DNA of 64,000 nt from Butyricimonas sp. Marseille-P3923 (lineage in GTDB: Bacteria; Bacteroidota; Bacteroidia; Bacteroidales; Marinifilaceae), in the NCBI RefSeq assembly GCF_900184685.1, contig NZ_FXXL01000007.1:496001-560000 (forward strand), read 5' to 3'. The notes under the pieces were generated by a model that ran no database searches, was not told the origin of the DNA, and saw nothing but the letters and a program-made list of their open reading frames with translations. Numbering within the stretch: the first letter of the stretch is position 1; each line of letters opens with the position of its first letter. A program made the position numbers and the translations under genes. Positions 34,690 to 42,323 of the stretch are shown piece after piece.

Positions 34690-36813
34690 ATGAAAAAAAC
34701 ATTGTTGACGATAATCGGATTAAGTATGATGTTCGGTTTGAATGCACAGGAGAAGGTTTTGACCATGGAAGAGGCTGTCGTGGGGTACCATTTGTATCCG
34801 CGGGCAAAGTATATCCAATGGCAGGGGGATAAGAATCAGTTTACTTATCTCGACCGTGAAGGACTCATGGGGGAGTCGGCGGATAAAGGTGAGAAAACCG
34901 TTTTGTTGACTGTGCCGGAGTTAAACAAAATTATCGGGGCTGATTTGAAAGGCTTCCCTAATTTTTCTTGGTTGGACGGAAATACGCTGGTAGTTGCCCG
35001 TCAAGGGAAAATTTACCATATCGACGTGGAGAAAAAACAGTTGAAACAAACTTTTTCTTTCCCGAAAGGGGCGGCTAATCAGACCTACTCGAAGGCAGGT
35101 AACATGTATGCTTACACGGTAGACAACAATTTGTATTACATGGATGAACGGGGAAACAGTTACGCCGTGACTTCCGATGAGAACAAGAATATCGAGAACG
35201 GTCAGGTGGTTAGTCGCAACGAGTTCGGTATCACGGGCGGTATATTTTGGTCGCCTGACGGTAAGAAACTTGGGTTTTACCGTAAGGACGAGAGCGAAGT
35301 GACGAATTTTCCCTTGTTGGACATCAATAGCCGTACCGGAGATCTGAAAGAAATCAAATACCCGATGGCGGGAATGAAGTCCGAGTTGGTGACGATGGGG
35401 GTTTATGACATCGCTTCCGGTACTACTGTCTTTCTGGACGTGAATGATTTCGGGCGGGAACAGTATCTCACGGGCGTGACGTGGGCGCCGGAATCCGACA
35501 TCGTGTATATTCAGGTGTTGAACCGGGGACAGGATCACATGCGTTTGAACAAATACGATGCTTCTACCGGGAAACAGATTGCCACGTTGTTCGAGGAAAA
35601 ATCCGATACTTACGTGGAGCCTCAAAACGGGCTGGTTTTCATGAAGAATAACCCGAAACAGTTCCTTTACGAGACGAATAACCGGGACGGTTATTTCAAT
35701 CTTTACTTGTATGACGTGAACGGCAAGCTGATCAAACGTCTGACGGATGTCGATGCCGACGTGGCTTACGCGGGTATGGATCGTGCCGGGAAGTACGTGT
35801 ATTACCTTTCTTCGGAAGTGTCCCCGGTGGAAAAACAACTTTTCCGGGTAGACGTGAAGAGTGGCAAGAAAACCCGTCTGACTCCCGAGGAAGGTTGGCA
35901 CACGATCACGATGAGCGGGGATTGCAGTTATTTTATCGATAGTTACAGTAGTGTAAAGACCCCTCGCAACGTTGATTTGGCTACCAATAGCGGTAAAGTG
36001 GTACGCCGTGTTCAAGAGGTGGAGAACCCGAACAAGGATTACAACTGGGGTGAAGTTACTTTGGGCTCTATAAAGGCTGACGACGGTAGTGATTTATACT
36101 ATCGGTTGATTAAGCCTATGAATTTCGACCCGAACAAGAAATACCCGGTAATTCATTACGTGTATGGCGGACCGCATGCTCAAATGGTGACCAATATCTG
36201 GAATGCCAATATCCGCATGTGGGAAATGTATATGGCTCAACACGGTTACGTGGTATTTATTATTGATAATCATGGTACTCCGAACCGGGGAAAGGCTTTC
36301 GAGGAGGTGATTCATCGCCAATGCGGTCAGGTGGAAATGAAAGATCAGGTGAAAGGTATCGAGTGGCTGAAGTCATTCCCTTGGGTGGATGCAGATCGTA
36401 TTGGTGTTCACGGTTGGAGTTACGGCGGGTTTATGACGATTTCGTTGATTACCAATTACCCCGATATTTATAAAGTGGGTGTTGCCGGAGGTCCCGTGAT
36501 TGACTGGAAATGGTACGAGGCTATGTATGGAGAGCGTTATATGGACTCCCCGCAGGAGAATCCCGAGGGGTACGCCAAAGTGAGTTTGATCGCCAAGGCC
36601 AAAGACTTGAAAGGCAAATTGTTGATTTGTCAAGGTGCAGTAGATCCTGTCGTGGTATGGCAACATAGCTTGAGTTTTATCCGGGAATGTATCAAAAATA
36701 ACGTGCAAGTGGATTACTTCCCTTATCCTTGTGCCGAGCACAATGTTATGGGACGTGACCGTATTCATCTGATGCAGAAAGTGACGGATTATTTTGAAGA
36801 TTACTTGAAATAA
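34690..36813 (+). CDS. Dipeptidyl-peptidase IV-like S9 serine peptidase
   Basis: 707 residues with a signal peptide (cleavage after FGLNAQ), so periplasmic or surface. N-terminal eight-bladed propeller (FFPDG-type repeats such as WSPDGKKLGFYRKDES) and a C-terminal alpha/beta hydrolase with the nucleophile motif GVHGWSYGGFM, Asp in GAVDPVV and His in CAEHNVMG. It removes X-Pro or related dipeptides from peptides. DPPs help gut and oral Bacteroidales use protein and modify host hormones; specificity here is not readable. Last gene of the unit; strong terminator follows. Confidence 0.93.
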   Translation: MKKTLLTIIGLSMMFGLNAQEKVLTMEEAVVGYHLYPRAKYIQWQGDKNQFTYLDREGLMGESADKGEKTVLLTVPELNKIIGADLKGFPNFSWLDGNTLVVARQGKIYHIDVEKKQLKQTFSFPKGAANQTYSKAGNMYAYTVDNNLYYMDERGNSYAVTSDENKNIENGQVVSRNEFGITGGIFWSPDGKKLGFYRKDESEVTNFPLLDINSRTGDLKEIKYPMAGMKSELVTMGVYDIASGTTVFLDVNDFGREQYLTGVTWAPESDIVYIQVLNRGQDHMRLNKYDASTGKQIATLFEEKSDTYVEPQNGLVFMKNNPKQFLYETNNRDGYFNLYLYDVNGKLIKRLTDVDADVAYAGMDRAGKYVYYLSSEVSPVEKQLFRVDVKSGKKTRLTPEEGWHTITMSGDCSYFIDSYSSVKTPRNVDLATNSGKVVRRVQEVENPNKDYNWGEVTLGSIKADDGSDLYYRLIKPMNFDPNKKYPVIHYVYGGPHAQMVTNIWNANIRMWEMYMAQHGYVVFIIDNHGTPNRGKAFEEVIHRQCGQVEMKDQVKGIEWLKSFPWVDADRIGVHGWSYGGFMTISLITNYPDIYKVGVAGGPVIDWKWYEAMYGERYMDSPQENPEGYAKVSLIAKAKDLKGKLLICQGAVDPVVVWQHSLSFIRECIKNNVQVDYFPYPCAEHNVMGRDRIHLMQKVTDYFEDYLK

Positions 36814-36819
36814 TTGAAC

Positions 36820-36867
36820 AATAAAATAAATCAGCCAACTAATTCTAGTTGGCTGATTTATTTTATG
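36820..36867. terminator. Bidirectional terminator
   Basis: Perfect 21-bp stem 36821-36841 with 36846-36866, loop ATTC, with A-rich left and T-rich right ends. It separates the DPP gene from the convergent Rpn remnant. Confidence 0.8.
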
Positions 36868-36877
36868 TCGAAAGTTT

Positions 36878-37233
36878 TTATAACTTTTCAATCTCTTCTC
36901 GCGATAAGCGGGTTCCTTTAATTATAACCTCTGTTGGAACTTCCAAGGCTTTTAAGTTTTGGCTATTTCTATTTGTTTTTTCTTTTCACCTTCCTCAAAT
37001 CCTTTAATATGCCCTTTCTTTTCTGCCGTTTTAACCACATTGTACCAATCTCGGAAAACTTTCAGGCTATCCTCGTATTCAAATAGTTCTTGCTTGGAGA
37101 ACCCGGCAATTTCTGCCGCTTTGAAAAAACGTTCGAAAACTCATTCCTGTATCATGTCTGTGCCGAACAATTTCTTGAAACCGAAGTCGGTGTAAGGATT
37201 GATATATCGTTCTTGTAAATCTTCACTTCCCAT
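36878..37233 (-). pseudogene. Internally deleted Rpn-family nuclease gene
   Basis: The minus strand from the ATG at 37233 encodes MGSEDLQERYINPYTDFGFK and on to KKLFGTDM, nearly identical to the intact gene at 13388. It then jumps to the counterpart of VFERLFKAAEIAGFSQQELF near residue 207 of the intact protein, removing about 170 codons including the catalytic core. A stop codon lies at the junction (QE-stop), and there is a frame disturbance near IEIAKT. The far C-terminus (SREEIEKL, stop at 36878) is still recognisable. About 55 bp upstream, including the TATCTTTG box, also match the intact copy. Confidence 0.85.
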
Positions 37234-37357
37234 GTTTTTTGTTTATTGTTATAACAAAGATAATATAAACTTACAAGAAATCAAAGTTCAACAGGAATCA
37301 AGTATGTGAAGTTGGAGGCTGTTCCTTTTAAGCGTTGAATTTACGATACGATTCCTG

Positions 37358-37888
37358 TTACAGTATCTTTTCGTACAAGTGGAATTTGTGCAGTCCGTAC
37401 TCTCCAAGTCCCAGATCGACCGTAGCCACGTGTTTGAATCCAAATTTCTCGTACAGTTTGATGGCGGGAATATTGTTCACGTAAACGTCCAGACGAATCG
37501 CAGTCATACCTTGCTCTTTTCCTGATTCACACGCGAAGGAGATTAATTTTTTCCCGATGCCGGCTTTCAGAAAGTCCGGGTGAACGACAAGCGTGTGAAT
37601 CACGAATATTTTACTGTAATCCGAATCAATACCCCACGGTGCAATTTTGTACGCTTCTTCCGGGTGATGATTCAGTATTATGGAACCGATAATCTGCCCG
37701 TCGCGTCTTGCCACGTACAGGTTACCTTCTTTGACACCCTTTTCCGCGTTTTCCCGGACGGGGTACACTCCTTTGATCCATCCCGGGTGGTTAATATCGG
37801 ATGCAAGGAAATCATTCAAGTCATTATATAATTGTTCCAGCTCGTTGATGTCTGCGAATTGTCCCTTTTCAATAATTACTTCTGTCAT
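37358..37888 (-). CDS. GNAT-family N-acetyltransferase
   Basis: 176 residues from the ATG at 37888; the longer frame from 38020 runs into the trmD promoter region and adds no family sequence. GNAT core: NLYVARRDGQIIGSIIL, VHPDFLKAGIGKKLISFA (the acetyl-CoA pyrophosphate-binding Q/R-x-x-G-x-G/A segment) and IKLYEKFGFKHVATV. It should transfer an acetyl group to a small molecule or N-terminus. Substrate unknown. Divergent from trmD. Confidence 0.85.
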   Translation of the reverse strand: MTEVIIEKGQFADINELEQLYNDLNDFLASDINHPGWIKGVYPVRENAEKGVKEGNLYVARRDGQIIGSIILNHHPEEAYKIAPWGIDSDYSKIFVIHTLVVHPDFLKAGIGKKLISFACESGKEQGMTAIRLDVYVNNIPAIKLYEKFGFKHVATVDLGLGEYGLHKFHLYEKIL

Positions 37889-37969
37889 GGCAGGTGATGA
37901 ATAACCGGACAAATATAAGGGAGCTTTTCTGCTTTGCCAAAAAAGTTTTTCGGAAAAGGTAGATATTTG

Positions 37970-37977
37970 TATCTTTG
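37970..37977 (+). promoter_or_regulatory. Candidate -7 box for trmD
   Basis: TATCTTTG, matching TAnnTTTG, with T-rich sequence 20 nt upstream. Transcription would start near 37985 and the leader would contain the heptamer repeat. Confidence 0.55.
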
Positions 37978-38006
37978 TACGGGATTTGGATTCGCCGTCA
38001 TTGGCA

Positions 38007-38041
38007 TTTTCAATTTTCAACTTTCAACTTTCAATTTTCAA
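38007..38041 (+). repeat. Five heptanucleotide units in the trmD leader
   Basis: TTTTCAA, TTTTCAA, CTTTCAA, CTTTCAA, TTTTCAA at exact 7-nt period, ending 5 nt before the trmD start codon. Confidence 0.75.
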
Positions 38042-38046
38042 TTGTT

Positions 38047-38733
38047 ATGCGCATTGATATATTAAGTGTTGTACCAGAGTTACTGGAGAGTCCTTTGAAT
38101 CATTCGATTATCAAACGGGCGAAAGAAAAAGGGATCGTGGAGATTTATATCCATAATATACGGGATTGGTCGAAGGATAAGCACCGGAAGGTGGATGACT
38201 ATTCTTTCGGCGGGGATGCCGGACTGGTGATGGCGGTACAGCCGATTTTTGATTGTATCAATGAATTGACTTCTCGGCGACATTACGACGAGATTATCTA
38301 CACCGCCCCGGATGCCCCTACATTCAACCAGAAGATGGCGAATGAATTGTCGTTGAAGGAGAATATTATGATTCTTTGCGGGCATTATAAAGGGATTGAC
38401 CACCGGATTCGGGAGCATTTGATTACCCGGGAGATTTCCGTGGGTGATTACGTGCTGACGGGAGGGGAGTTGCCCGCCTGTATCATGACGGACGCCATCG
38501 TGCGTTTGTTGCCGGGTGCCATGGGGGACGAAACATCCGCTTTGACCGATTCGTTTCAGGACAACCTGCTTGCCCCGCCCGTGTACACGCGTCCCGCGGA
38601 GTTCAACGGTTGGCGGGTGCCGGATGTGCTGTTATCAGGCAATCACGCCCTGATTGACGAGTGGCAGGAACAACAAGCCTTGGAACGTACAAGACGGTTA
38701 CGCCCGGATTTGTTGGGGGAATCTGCCGGGTAG
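38047..38733 (+). CDS. trmD: tRNA (guanine-37-N1) methyltransferase
   Basis: 228 residues from 38047. TrmD methylates G37 next to the anticodon with SAM and prevents frameshifting. The family start [16 protein letters not shown] and the SAM-knot motifs ([26 protein letters not shown]) are clear. The alternative ATG at 37975 lies within the -7 box and codes for a low-complexity repeat, so it is rejected. The usual partners rpsP, rimM and rplS are not adjacent, which is normal in Bacteroidota. Confidence 0.96.
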   Translation: MRIDILSVVPELLESPLNHSIIKRAKEKGIVEIYIHNIRDWSKDKHRKVDDYSFGGDAGLVMAVQPIFDCINELTSRRHYDEIIYTAPDAPTFNQKMANELSLKENIMILCGHYKGIDHRIREHLITREISVGDYVLTGGELPACIMTDAIVRLLPGAMGDETSALTDSFQDNLLAPPVYTRPAEFNGWRVPDVLLSGNHALIDEWQEQQALERTRRLRPDLLGESAG

Positions 38734-38802
38734 ACGCTGAATGCGCTTTGCCTTCTGGTCGGGCTACCGATGCTCTCGACTAAATACATAGCAACAACGT
38801 AG

Positions 38803-38848
38803 TAACAACGGAGCATAAATATAAACGAGTGTTTATGCTCCGTTGTTA
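38803..38848 (+). terminator. Hairpin terminator after trmD
   Basis: Perfect 17-bp stem 38803-38819 with 38832-38848, loop of 12, followed by TTG; no long T-run. Confidence 0.6.
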
Positions 38849-38859
38849 TTGTATGCATA

Positions 38860-39205
38860 TTATCTTTTTATTCGAGGTCAACGATAGCGTGGTCTTTTTT
38901 ACATGGAAATGAACGTACGAGGTTCTTTCCCGTGGATTTGCTTAAATGCTCTACTTGTATTATATTTGAGGGAGTAAACTGTGAGGTGTTTAGTTTTGGA
39001 TATCGAGTAAGGCTCGGTGATGTGTGTAGACGAGCGTGAGGGGAGAAAAAGAGGGAGAAAAGTGAAACTTTTGGAAGGGTATCGGTATAAAACTAACTAT
39101 AGGGGGATGGATTGGAGTTAATTCCGACAGGGGACTTCGTTGTGCTTGTAGCGCGATGCGGTTAAGTGTCGGGAGGTTGGACGTTTAATGTAGAAAGGAG
39201 ATAAT
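38860..39205. other. Intergenic region ahead of the recombinase gene
   Basis: About 345 nt. Purine-rich around 39035-39062. A good Shine-Dalgarno sequence (AAAGGAGA, 39195-39202) precedes the recombinase start, unusual for this genome. No attachment-site repeat found. Confidence 0.45.
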
Positions 39206-40426
39206 ATGGCTTCTATAAAAATAAGATTTAGAGAGTCAACGGTAGAGGGTAAGATGGGGTCTTGTTTTATACAAATCATACATCGGCGTAAGATCGGGGT
39301 TTTAGCCACGGGGATAAAATTACACGCGTGGGAATGGGATAAGGCAAGTAATGATATTCGCTGGACGGGCGGTGAGCCCAGACGGCAGGTAATCGTGCAG
39401 GCGGCACGGGAAAGGCTTAGGCTGGTGGTGAATGAATTGCGGGATATTATCGGCTGGTGGGAAGTCAATAAAGAGGAGTACACGGTGCGGATGATTGTCA
39501 ATGAATACAACAGGCGATTGACGAAAGGCACGTTGTTTTCTTTTATGGGTGGGTGTATTGAAGAATTGAAAGGCGTGGGTAGGGAGAGAACTTCCGGTAC
39601 GTATTGCAGCACGTTGAAGAGTTTTAAGGACTTCCGGCAGGGACAGGATATTCGTTTGAATGAGATTAGTGCTTCTCTGGTCAAGCAGTTCGAGAATTAC
39701 TTGAAATCAAAAGGAGTGTGCTTGAACACGATCTCTTTTTATATGCGGATATTACGCGCGGTCTACAATAAAGCGGTGGGCAACGGGTTGATTCGGGAGG
39801 ATCATTTTCCTTTTCGGAAGGTATTCACGGGAGTGGAACGAACGGTTAAACGGGCTATCACGAGGGAAACGGTTTCACGGTTGCTGGAGTTGGATTTGAG
39901 GCGAAAACCCAACTTGGATTTTGCCCGTGATCTGTTTCTGTTCAGTATGTTTACCCGGGGGATGGCTTTCGTGGATGTGGCTCATTTGCTCAAGACGGAT
40001 ATTGTCGGGGACGAGATCGTGTACAAGAGAAAGAAGACCGGTCAGCGGATACGGGTAAAACTTCTTCCTTATGTTTTGGATATCATCCATAAACATCGAA
40101 TAGCGGATGAGAATATACCTTTTTTATTTCCGTTATGTTATTGCCCGTGGACTCGGAAAGAACTTTCTTATGCAAGTGCCCTGCGCAAATATAATAAGGC
40201 GTTGGAAGAACTTTCTAAGATATTGGAACTGGAAAAACCGCTTAGTTCATACGTGGCACGCCACACTTGGGCTACCCAAGCCAAAAGAAAAGGAGTGGCA
40301 CTGGCTGTCATCAGCGAAGCGATGGGGCATACCTCTGAAAATACGACCCGGATCTATTTGGCTTCATTTAACGAGGATGTCGTGGATAAGGCGAATGAAA
40401 CGGTTGTGCTTGATTTCTTCACGTGA
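39206..40426 (+). CDS. Tyrosine recombinase / site-specific integrase
   Basis: 406 residues, the common Bacteroidota form: Arm-binding N-terminus (about 1-90), SAM-like core-binding domain (about 105-205) and a catalytic domain. Active-site residues visible: Arg in MFTRGMAFVDVAHL, Lys in YKRKKTGQRIRV, Y-x-x-R in SSYVARHTWATQ (Tyr replaces the usual His, as is frequent in this group), His in MGHTSENTTR and the nucleophile Tyr in RIYLASF. Relatives excise mobile elements or invert promoters. It is 4.3 kb from the inverted-repeat segment at 44763-45291 and is the only recombinase in the window, so it is the best candidate enzyme for that switch. Confidence 0.92.
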   Translation: MASIKIRFRESTVEGKMGSCFIQIIHRRKIGVLATGIKLHAWEWDKASNDIRWTGGEPRRQVIVQAARERLRLVVNELRDIIGWWEVNKEEYTVRMIVNEYNRRLTKGTLFSFMGGCIEELKGVGRERTSGTYCSTLKSFKDFRQGQDIRLNEISASLVKQFENYLKSKGVCLNTISFYMRILRAVYNKAVGNGLIREDHFPFRKVFTGVERTVKRAITRETVSRLLELDLRRKPNLDFARDLFLFSMFTRGMAFVDVAHLLKTDIVGDEIVYKRKKTGQRIRVKLLPYVLDIIHKHRIADENIPFLFPLCYCPWTRKELSYASALRKYNKALEELSKILELEKPLSSYVARHTWATQAKRKGVALAVISEAMGHTSENTTRIYLASFNEDVVDKANETVVLDFFT

Positions 40427-40521
40427 AAGGTTGTTACAGACGCTGCGTTACTTGTGGAGTAAAAACTGGAATGTTTGGGTTACTAATTCAGCGTTTTGAT
40501 AGTGCTACGTTCTTGATTTTA

Positions 40522-40590
40522 TTAGCAACTTTGCTAGTGGTTTAAACTTTACTGCCGTAAATTTTACAATGGTAATTTTTACGGCGGTAA
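40522..40590. repeat. Two dyads downstream of the recombinase gene
   Basis: TAGCAA/TTGCTA at 40522-40535 (2-nt spacer) and a 19-bp imperfect dyad, 40549-40567 with 40572-40590 (16 of 19 paired). They could end the recombinase transcript or be binding sites for it. Confidence 0.5.
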
Positions 40591-40719
40591 GATCTAATGT
40601 ACCAGCCTTAGAAAGTAGACACATTTACTAATTCGTTATTAAAAACTTCAGAACAGATTATCTGTGAGGTGATTGGTTCTGTGAAAGGATGGCGGGGATT
40701 GGCGTTGGTATTATTCAGT

Positions 40720-40814
40720 ACCCTTTCGGGTGTTTTATTATCCTTCTCACTCAATATAATACCCGAAAAGGTGCTATTAAAAAAAATAATCACTATATTT
40801 GTACCCGAAAAGGT
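40720..40814 (+). promoter_or_regulatory. Three operator-like sites of the hip operon
   Basis: ACCCTTTCGGGT at 40720-40731, ACCCGAAAAGGT at 40761-40772 and again at 40803-40814. The first is inverted relative to the other two. Start-to-start distances are 41 and 42 bp, close to four helical turns, so all sites face one side of the DNA. The last ends 7 nt before the hipB start and directly follows the -7 box. Likely binding sites for the HipB-like protein. Confidence 0.7.
40794..40801 (+). promoter_or_regulatory. -7 box of the hip operon
   Basis: TATATTTG matches TAnnTTTG and abuts the third operator site, so binding there should block RNA polymerase. Confidence 0.6.
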
Positions 40815-40821
40815 ATTGAAT

Positions 40822-41046
40822 ATGGAGAATCTACCATTAAACGAATATGTGAAGTCGAAGCGCAAAGCGCTTGGATTTTCGCGCGAAGAGTTTGCACGGA
40901 AAGCAGGCGTTGGCTTGCGTTTCTTGCGCGAATTGGAACAGGGTAAGGAAACCCTGAAAATGGACAAGGTAAATCAAGTATTAAAATTGTTCGGGATGCA
41001 ATTGGGTGTTGTTCCAATGGACAGAAATAATCTGATAGAACAATGA
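40822..41046 (+). CDS. hipB: HipB-like XRE antitoxin/repressor
   Basis: 74 residues with a Cro/C1-type helix-turn-helix (LNEYVKSKRKALGFSREEF, then RKAGVGLRFLRELEQGKETL). I take the ATG at 40822, after the operator and -7 box; the longer frame from 40669 would read through both. In HipBA and HipBST systems HipB represses the operon and binds the toxin. It overlaps the next gene by 4 bp (ATGA), so translation is coupled. Confidence 0.87.
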   Translation: MENLPLNEYVKSKRKALGFSREEFARKAGVGLRFLRELEQGKETLKMDKVNQVLKLFGMQLGVVPMDRNNLIEQ

Positions 41047-41363
41047 AACAAGCTAAAATATTTATGTATGACCATACGGCAGGTACGCTCACCGAAGATG
41101 AAAACGGATATACTTTTGTGTATGACACAGGCTATTTGGCAAATAAACAAGCCGAACCGGTAAGCCTCACATTACCTCTAACGGATAAACCATTTGTTAG
41201 TAATGTGTTGCATCCTTTCTTCGATGGGCTTATTCCCGAAGGCTGGCTGCTGGATATTGCCCAAAAGAACTGGAAAATCAACAACCGTGACCGCATGTCT
41301 TTGTTGCTTGCCTGCTGTAAAGACTGCATAGGAGCGGTCAGTGTTCAACCTATTCAAGAATGA
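41043..41363 (+). CDS. hipS: HipS-like protein (HipA N-terminal subdomain)
   Basis: 106 residues. It corresponds to the N-terminal subdomain 1 of HipA (GYLANKQAEPVSLTLPL, FFDGLIPEGWLLDIA) as a free protein. In the E. coli O127 HipBST system the equivalent small protein, not HipB, is the antitoxin. The gene overlaps hipB by 4 bp and hipT by 4 bp. It would otherwise be called a truncated HipA, but the intact next gene and overlaps at both ends argue for a real split. Confidence 0.83.
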   Translation: MKQAKIFMYDHTAGTLTEDENGYTFVYDTGYLANKQAEPVSLTLPLTDKPFVSNVLHPFFDGLIPEGWLLDIAQKNWKINNRDRMSLLLACCKDCIGAVSVQPIQE

Positions 41364-42304
41364 TAATCATGGAAAGATGCTTATACTGTTATCAACTTTT
41401 GGAACAAGGGCAGGTTGATTTTCATCCGCGATGTTCCAAGAAGATCTTCGGAACCACCGTTCCGCCTGTGCTTCCCTATACAAAAGCCGATATTGAATCG
41501 CTGGCTTTGGAAGTAGTACGTTCACAGGTTACAATCACAGGTGTTCAGCCAAAATTATCGGTTGACTTGGAAAAGACTAATGGAGCCGAAAAACGTTTCA
41601 CGATAGTCGGTTTGTGGGGTGGATATATCTTGAAACCACAAACGGAACAATATCCATCGCTTCCCGAAAACGAAGATTTAACCATGCATCTGGCAGAACT
41701 CGCTCGGATAAAAACGGTTCCTCACTCCCTGATACGATTTCAGGATGGTTCATTGGCATACATCACCAAGCGGATAGATCGTGGCAAGAAAGGCGGTAAA
41801 ATTCCGATGGAAGATATGTGCCAACTAACTGAGAAACTGACCGAGCAAAAATACAAAGGTTCTCATGAGCAAATTGCTAAAAAGATAGTGGAGTTCTCGG
41901 CTTATCCGGTGTTGGATTTAATCAACTATTTCGAAGTACTGTTATTCTGTTACCTGACTGGAAATGCAGATATGCACCTGAAGAACTTTTCTCTTTACAA
42001 AAAAGTGGGTGAATGTGTTTTGGCTCCGGCTTATGACCTCTTATCTACTAAATTGGTTATTCCACAAGACAACGAAGAACTGGCATTGACGTTGAACGGT
42101 AAAAAGCGAAAGTTGAAAAAAGCCGATTTTGATAGCCTCTTAAAAACGATGAAAGTCGATGATAAAGCAATCGAAAATGTGTACGACAAATTCAGGAAGG
42201 TACTACCAGAATGGTTTGTATTTATAGATTCTTCGTTTCTGCCAGATGAGATGAAGGGAAAGTATAAAGCATTGATACAGGAAAGGTGGAGTATTTTGAG
42301 TTGA
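41360..42304 (+). CDS. hipT: HipT-like serine/threonine kinase toxin
   Basis: 314 residues. HipA-type kinase body: ATP-loop segment TGVQPKLSV, catalytic loop TGNADMHLKNFSL and the DFG-like APAYDLLST. The N-terminus adds a C-x2-C ... H-x3-C cluster (CLYCYQLL, DFHPRCSKK), possibly zinc-binding, which is usual for this Bacteroidota branch. HipA kinases phosphorylate glutamyl-tRNA synthetase and E. coli HipT targets TrpS; the target here is not known. ATG at 41360 overlaps hipS; ATG at 41369 is an alternative start. Confidence 0.85.
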   Translation: MIIMERCLYCYQLLEQGQVDFHPRCSKKIFGTTVPPVLPYTKADIESLALEVVRSQVTITGVQPKLSVDLEKTNGAEKRFTIVGLWGGYILKPQTEQYPSLPENEDLTMHLAELARIKTVPHSLIRFQDGSLAYITKRIDRGKKGGKIPMEDMCQLTEKLTEQKYKGSHEQIAKKIVEFSAYPVLDLINYFEVLLFCYLTGNADMHLKNFSLYKKVGECVLAPAYDLLSTKLVIPQDNEELALTLNGKKRKLKKADFDSLLKTMKVDDKAIENVYDKFRKVLPEWFVFIDSSFLPDEMKGKYKALIQERWSILS

Positions 42305-42323
42305 ATTTGGAGCGCCATTTTCT

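Noticed and set aside
34921-36015. 364-codon open frame on the minus strand
   Set aside because: Antisense to the DPP gene; low-complexity His/Val-rich translation with no domain; the plus-strand frame is a clear S9 peptidase.
37975-38046. 24-codon N-terminal extension of trmD
   Set aside because: Lies on the -7 box and the heptamer repeat; homologues start at [11 protein letters not shown].
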